A stretch of 64,000 bases of DNA from Enoplolaimus lenunculus. Its lineage: Eukaryota > Nematoda > Enoplea > Enoplida > Thoracostomopsidae. The translations under genes and the position numbers were made by a program. The stretch is from NCBI GenBank assembly GCA_030248215.1, contig JASANG010002771.1:1-64000 (forward strand), written 5' to 3'. Below, piece by piece: positions 59,463-64,000 of the stretch; position 1 is the stretch's first letter, and the number at the start of each line of letters is the position of its first letter. The notes below the pieces were generated by a model. The model had not been told where the DNA came from. It did no database searches and was given only the letters and a program-made list of their open reading frames with translations.

Positions 59463-60047
59463 GGCAAGAATTGCCGGATATCCGGATATGAATAAATATC
59501 TGATGTCCATCACTAAACTGAACCCAGATCATCTGCCGCGCTTTATCCCACCATGAGTTGTCTAGAATACAACTGAAACCAAAGTAGGTTCAATCAATGA
59601 TTCAATCTCAACATTGACCGTGACGATAAGAGTAGGCAACATTTCACATTTCTGCTAAAAGTTTTGGAATCGAAATCTAAATATCTTTAAAAATATTTAA
59701 TTTATACAGACCTCCGGTTGTACCCTATTAATACCTTTCACTCGAACGACGTAATCCGGCAAGAATTGCCGGATATCCGGATATGAATAAATATCTGATG
59801 CCCATCACTAAACGGAACCCAGATCATCTGCCGCGCTTTATCCCACCATGAGTTGTCTAGAATACAACTGAAACCAAAGTAGGTTCAATCAATGATTCAA
59901 TCTCAACATTGACCGTGACGATAAGAGTAGGCAACATTTCAGATTTCTGCTAAAAGTTTTGGAATCGAAATCTAAATATCCTTAAAAATATTTAATTTAT
60001 ACAGACCTCCGGTTGTACCCTATTAATACCTTTCACTCGGACGACGT
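59463..60047. repeat. 292 bp tandem duplication
   Basis: 59463-59754 and 59755-60047 are nearly identical. Each starts GGCAAGAATTGCCGGATATC and runs through AACCCAGATCATCTGCCGC to CACTCGAACGACGTAAT. Each carries a GGATATCCGGATAT palindrome at the front and CTCCGGTTGTACCCT near the back, so a unit holds parts of two MITE families. Confidence 0.92.
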
Positions 60048-61027
60048 AATTTCGGACTGTCTCTAAAAACATGCAAATTGTAAACTTTGAATATCAGGAT
60101 TTTGTACAATTGCAGCACTTGGTGAAGTGAAGCTACTCTGTTGCAAAGCTGCTATATTGCTACAGTATAGATGGGACATAATTACACACACCTGTGCGCA
60201 AAACTAGCCTATCCGTTTCTGATACCTCGCAGTTTTTCATTTATGAAAAGAAATTACGATATCTATTCAACATTTTAAAAATTTCGGTGCAGCCGATATT
60301 GTTAAAGTTTTAGAAAACCCTGTGAATATTTGCATGCCTCAGTTGTGTTGGCAGAAAACAAAACATCTTTTATGTACATTTAACATCTGTTTTCCGTTTC
60401 CATTTTTATTCTTAACCTTTTCAAAACAACCGAGTGAAGTAAAATATATAATAGCAACATCGCACGCGCATCTGACAGATTGAGCGAGATGCGTTTGAAT
60501 TACATTGTTCAAAAACATGATTTTGCGGTAAAGTTCCCTTCTTATTTATTGTATTCGATTTAGATGCCAGGGTTTGTTTGCTTCATACGTGGCATTCTAA
60601 GAGATTTACATTGCTAGTGCCTAATGTTAAAAAGATTAATTTTTAAGAGTTAGAACCAAAATGAAGGTTAGCTCCCCGTCCGTCAGAATCTGTGCTGATG
60701 CTAGCATTTGCAGAGAAATACCCCGCATTAGGCGCTCCACATCTGAGGACTCACTCTCAACGACACATTTTAGTGTTTCTAGGACTACTCAAATAAAGCT
60801 AGACCACCTTATCAAAATTGATCCAAAACTGACATCGAGCACCCAGCACTTCATTTTGAGGAATATAACCTACAGGGATTTGTGGTCTCGGTCAAAACGC
60901 GAGACTGAGACCGAGACCGAGATCCAACCTAACGGGGAGACTTTTGGTCTCGGTCTCGGTTAATTTTTAACTAATAAATTGCTGCCAAACTTTATTTTTA
61001 CTTTATTTATAACATAGAAATGGTGGC

Positions 61028-61255
61028 CTGTCAGTCTAGGTAGGAACCAGGACTTCAGACCTTTAACTAAGAAGCTGGAAAAGCGGGCTAGAGTGGGGAT
61101 CGAACTCTCAGCCTATGCACTCTACCACTGCGCCACGTAGTCCGCCGCTCCAACTGCATTTTTCGTCGACTATATGTGTCGACCGTACACCACAATGTGC
61201 ATTGCATTTATTGCATATGCACCAAGACAAACATGTCTCACATGCTTACATGCCC
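61028..61255 (-). mobile_element. tRNA-derived SINE, copy B
   Basis: On the minus strand: a CATTGTGGTGTACGGTCGAC leader, then TACGTGGCGCAGTGGTAGAG (box A), GAGAGTTCGATCC (box B), TCCAGCTTCTTAGTTAAAGG and TACCTAGACTGAC at the 3' end. Tandem with copy A at 61298-61535. Confidence 0.8.
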
Positions 61256-61297
61256 TTATTTTCAACAAGGTCGTCCCTTGACCGTCCATCCTATTTG

Positions 61298-61535
61298 TCA
61301 GTCTAGGTAGGAACCGGGACATAAACCTTTCAACTAAGCAGCTGGAAAAGCGGGCTAGAGCGGGGATCGAACTCTCAGCCTACGGATCCATAAGCGAACC
61401 CTTTACCACTGCGCCACGTAGCCCGCCTCTCCAACTGCCTTTTTCGTCGACTATGTGTGTCGACCGTACGCCACAATGTGCATTGCATTTATTGCATATG
61501 CACCAGGACAAGCATGGCTCACATGCTTACAGGCC
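61298..61535 (-). mobile_element. tRNA-derived SINE, copy A
   Basis: Same order of parts as copy B: GTAAGCATGTGAGCCATGC leader, GCAATAAATGCAATGCACA, then TACGTGGCGCAGTGGTAAAG, GAGAGTTCGATCCCC and CCTACCTAGACTGAC. The tRNA-like head is internal, preceded by about 100 bp of unrelated leader. Confidence 0.8.
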
Positions 61536-61795
61536 CAAACGCAAAAAATCACAAAACTATCACGAACTCCAATTATAACAGGCGTTGCACAATGCACACA
61601 TATGAAAACGAAGTTAAGCGGATCATATGCGACGTCACTCGTCAGTTCTAATATTAATGAAAACATTACTCGGTGATCACCTCAGTAAAAGTATATTTAC
61701 TTTGCTTATGCTGTGCAATTTTATTTACTTGTTTACTTCCACTCGCCCATGCCTAAGCTGAAGCGTAAACCTAAGCCTAAGCCATTAAGCCATAA

Positions 61796-62985
61796 TGTGT
61801 GGATATAGTCGTTCTTAAATGGTAGAACTCAGCGCGTTAAGGTAAATGAGCAGTATTCTAATTATACTAATGTTTTATCTGGTGTTCCCCAAGGATCCGT
61901 TTTAGGACCCTATCTGTTTCTTGTTTATATAAATGACATAGCTACATCAGTGGAAGAAGTCAAACTGAAACTTTTTGCTGATGATTTGAAAATATATATA
62001 AATATCCCTGTGGAAAACCCTTTAGTTGCTAAAAAGAAATTACAGTTATACCTTCATTTGTTGTATGACTTCTACTTTGGTTGGCAATTGAATATTTCAA
62101 CGGAAAAATGTAAAGTTATCCATTTTGGAAGCCAAAATTTTGAGTTTAAGTACCAAATTAATGGTATTGTTCTTGAAGCAGTTTCATCGACTAAGGACCG
62201 TGGTATATATCAAACATGACTTAAAAATTTAGTGTTCATTGCAATTGTATTGTGCGCCGTGCTCTTCGTGTGGTTTTTTAATATTCAGTCACTTCTCTGC
62301 TCTTAACCAAAATGAATTTTTCAGGGCATATAAGTCATATGTGTTGCCACTGTTTGAGTATTGTTCCCCCGTTTGGTCGCCTTATATTCTCAGTGATATT
62401 GATAAAATTGAAAGTGTCCAAAGATCCTTTACAAAACAATTAGCAAATCGTTTCAAAATAGTAAATACTGGATATAAGGACAGGTTACGTATTTTTGGTC
62501 TGGAACCGTTGGAACGATGGAGACTAAAGATTGATTTGGTACTATTTTATAAGCTACTGTATCACGATATTGGGTTAGAGGCTAGAAATTTTGTTTTATT
62601 TTCCCTAAATGACCATAATAGAGGCCAAGGCCATACTTTTAAATTAAGAATGCCTAAATCGCGTTCAAATCCACGTCGATTTAGCTATTTTGTACGGACC
62701 GTACCAGTGTGGAACTCGCTTCCAAGTCATGTAGATCAGTTGCCATTAATAAAGGCTTCAAGTGCTAAAAATTTTAGCAATCTCTTAAGGCACACTAACT
62801 TAACCAGTTTTCTTTCATTCGACCGCAATCTTTAACGTAAGATAAGCAAATATATGTGAGGTTAACTACCCCCTTTTTGCTTAATTAGAGTTTATTCCTT
62901 AAAACATGCATTTCTACTGTGCATAATAGCCTTTGCGATATACATGCCTTGATGAATAAACTTTCATCTGTCTGTCTGTCTGTCA
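61796..62985 (+). mobile_element. 5'-truncated CR1/L2-like LINE (reverse transcriptase C-terminal part)
   Basis: The first frame (about 61809-62218) has SFLNGRTQRV, LSGVPQGSVLGPYLFLVYIN and the catalytic FADD box (61974-61985), then ends in a stop. A second frame (to 62835) continues with YVLPLFEYCSPVWSPY, DKIESVQRSFTKQL and VWNSLPSH, typical of the RT connection and C-terminal region of the jockey/CR1/L2 group. At least one frameshift separates them. The 3' end is AATAAACTTTCAT followed by (CTGT)n at about 62963-62983, the microsatellite tail of CR1/L2 elements. No endonuclease part remains. A dead copy. Confidence 0.92.
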
Positions 62986-63184
62986 ATGAAGTAAAATAAT
63001 CACTTTGGGGGAACTTGAGACTTCTATTAAAACAGTCATAGTCATAGTGTTGAGGGAAGTAACAAGCACCCAATTTTTAGTGGTTCATGCATAGCTATAC
63101 ATTTAGTCCAAAATGCGAGCAAATCACTTCAGCTATAATAGCAAATGTTTATCGGTTTTTCATCTCTGTTCTCGATTTGCAAAC

Positions 63185-63300
63185 TCCCGAGACTCAGAAA
63201 AAGCGGAACGGAAAACGAGACAACCCAAATCCCGAGACTTGTCGAGACCTAGTCCGAGACCGAAGATTGTCCATCCGTGATGACCTGTCTCGGAACGGTA
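63185..63300. repeat. TCTCGG-repeat fragment
   Basis: CCCGAGACTCAG, CCCGAGACTTGTCGAGACC and CCGAGACCGAAG steps, then GACCTGTCTCGGAACGG. Related to 21885-22550. It lies about 90 bp upstream of the oxygenase start codon. Confidence 0.45.
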
Positions 63301-63391
63301 AACAAAGTTTAGGTAATGTTTTGCCGACAAACTGTGACATGGGTTTAATACAATTTATATATTTATAGCATAAGTAGAGTTATGACTTACC

Positions 63392-64000
63392 ATGATACCT
63401 GTTATTGATTGTGAAGATTCTTTGTCGTTGCATTGTGATGAAATATGGTCCGCAATTGAGTCTGTCGGTTTTGTTTATTTGAAAAATCCCGAGTTAGATA
63501 GACAACTGGTAAGAACTGAATTTTGAAACTTTGAATTGCACTGCATTATTGCGTTGCCCTTAGTGTTCTGTCTTTGTTGCATTACTGGGTACATATGACG
63601 TTGCAGCAGATTGACCATTTCCACTGTATCAGCTCAAAATAACCTCTGTAATTTGCATGTCGGACATTCTGTCATAAGAGAAGAGGTAGAAATTACTTGA
63701 CTGATGAAATTGTGATATATGTACGTACCAATATATGAAGATGTTTAAAGTTAGCCTGTGTAAATAGTGCGAGTTCTCCATATAAGCGGTGGGTAATGGT
63801 TTTCTGACCATATTGTTTAGGTAGACAATGCATTAGCTCTTTCAAAACAATTCTTTTCTTCTCCGTGTGAAGTCAAATCGAAGGTCAAGCGCGATTCGTC
63901 TAGCAAAACAAACTCTGGCTATGTTGGAGCCGGGACAGAAACTCTAAGTTTTAGTTTGGACAGCACTGCGAAGTTAAATCACGTGGAATTGCGAGAGTCG
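63392..64000 (+). CDS. 2-oxoglutarate/Fe(II)-dependent oxygenase, isopenicillin-N-synthase-like (N-terminal part)
   Basis: Exon 1 63392-63508 (39 codons, phase 0) and exon 2 from 63821 past the window end. Exon 1 reads MIPVIDCEDS, then EIWSAIESVGFVYLKNPELD, the start of the DIOX_N domain (strand, helix and the GFVYLKN strand). Exon 2 gives VDNALALSKQFFSSPCEVKS, then SGYVGAGTETLSFSLDSTAK, the FF.LP..VK and GY...G.E segments of the same domain. The iron ligands (HxD...H) and the 2OG-binding Arg would lie beyond the window, so activity cannot be judged. The start agrees with family proteins that begin just before the IPVID strand. The specific substrate cannot be inferred. Confidence 0.88.

Larger units (their letters stand above)
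55794..61027. other. Intergenic region with minisatellites and duplicated repeats
   Basis: No securely recognised gene. It contains an ACTGTAGTGACCC end (57840-58037), a minisatellite (58180-58480), a GC-rich patch (58840-59030), a 292 bp duplication (59463-60047) and a TCTCGG tract (60890-60965). An ORF of 100 codons at 60661-60963 is rich in Ser, Arg and Thr but runs into that tract and matches nothing I know. Confidence 0.55.

Noticed and set aside
60661-60963. 100-codon Ser/Arg-rich ORF as a first exon
   Set aside because: No recognisable domain, ends in a TCTCGG repeat, and no clear donor joins it to a known downstream exon.

Overview
The window is AT-rich nuclear DNA from an animal. 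It has spliced genes with GT-AG introns, an AMPA-type glutamate receptor, a metazoan stefin and ERH, and dense short DNA transposons. The gene set and fairly short introns would fit an invertebrate deuterostome such as a tunicate, but that placement is a weak inference. I saw no CRISPR array, no bacterial operon and no LTR, retroviral or Polinton-like fossil.

Region 1-19.5 kb is a large inverted duplication. Two 6.7 kb arms (1-6703 and 11603-18344, nearly identical in reverse complement) flank a 4.9 kb unique spacer. Each arm carries a head-to-head copy of a tRNA-dihydrouridine synthase gene of the DUS1L type. The right copy (+) can be read in full over 12 exons, about 481 codons. The left copy (-) runs off the window and its tenth exon is frameshifted. 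The spacer holds a complete two-exon ERH gene (enhancer of rudimentary homolog, 101 aa).

Region 19.5-23 kb is the tail-to-tail intergenic stretch between DUS1L and the receptor, full of short transposons. Region 23.0-45.3 kb (perhaps to 49.4 kb) is one AMPA receptor subunit gene on the minus strand. Sixteen exons are placed here by frame and homology. They cover most of the amino-terminal domain, both ligand-binding lobes, M1, the pore loop with an encoded Gln at the Q/R site, M3, M4 and a C-tail ending in a PDZ-ligand-like TAV. One amino-terminal-domain exon and the signal-peptide exon are not securely placed.

Region 45.3-54.6 kb is intergenic, with several tandem arrays, an old long inverted repeat and a piggyBac element (50797-52438) with TTAA ends but an internally deleted transposase. 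A complete three-exon stefin/cystatin B gene lies at 54634-55793. Region 55.8-63.4 kb holds minisatellites, a 292 bp tandem duplication, two tRNA-derived SINE copies and a 5'-truncated CR1/L2-like LINE. The window ends inside the first two exons of a 2-oxoglutarate/Fe(II) oxygenase gene.

The most striking repeat signal is a family of about 20 MITEs with GGCC-ended terminal inverted repeats and 8 bp target duplications (hAT-like). Their interiors are degenerate TTAGGC/TAAGCC hexamer arrays that look like telomere repeat. They sit in introns and intergenic DNA, one of them 6 bp inside a receptor splice donor.
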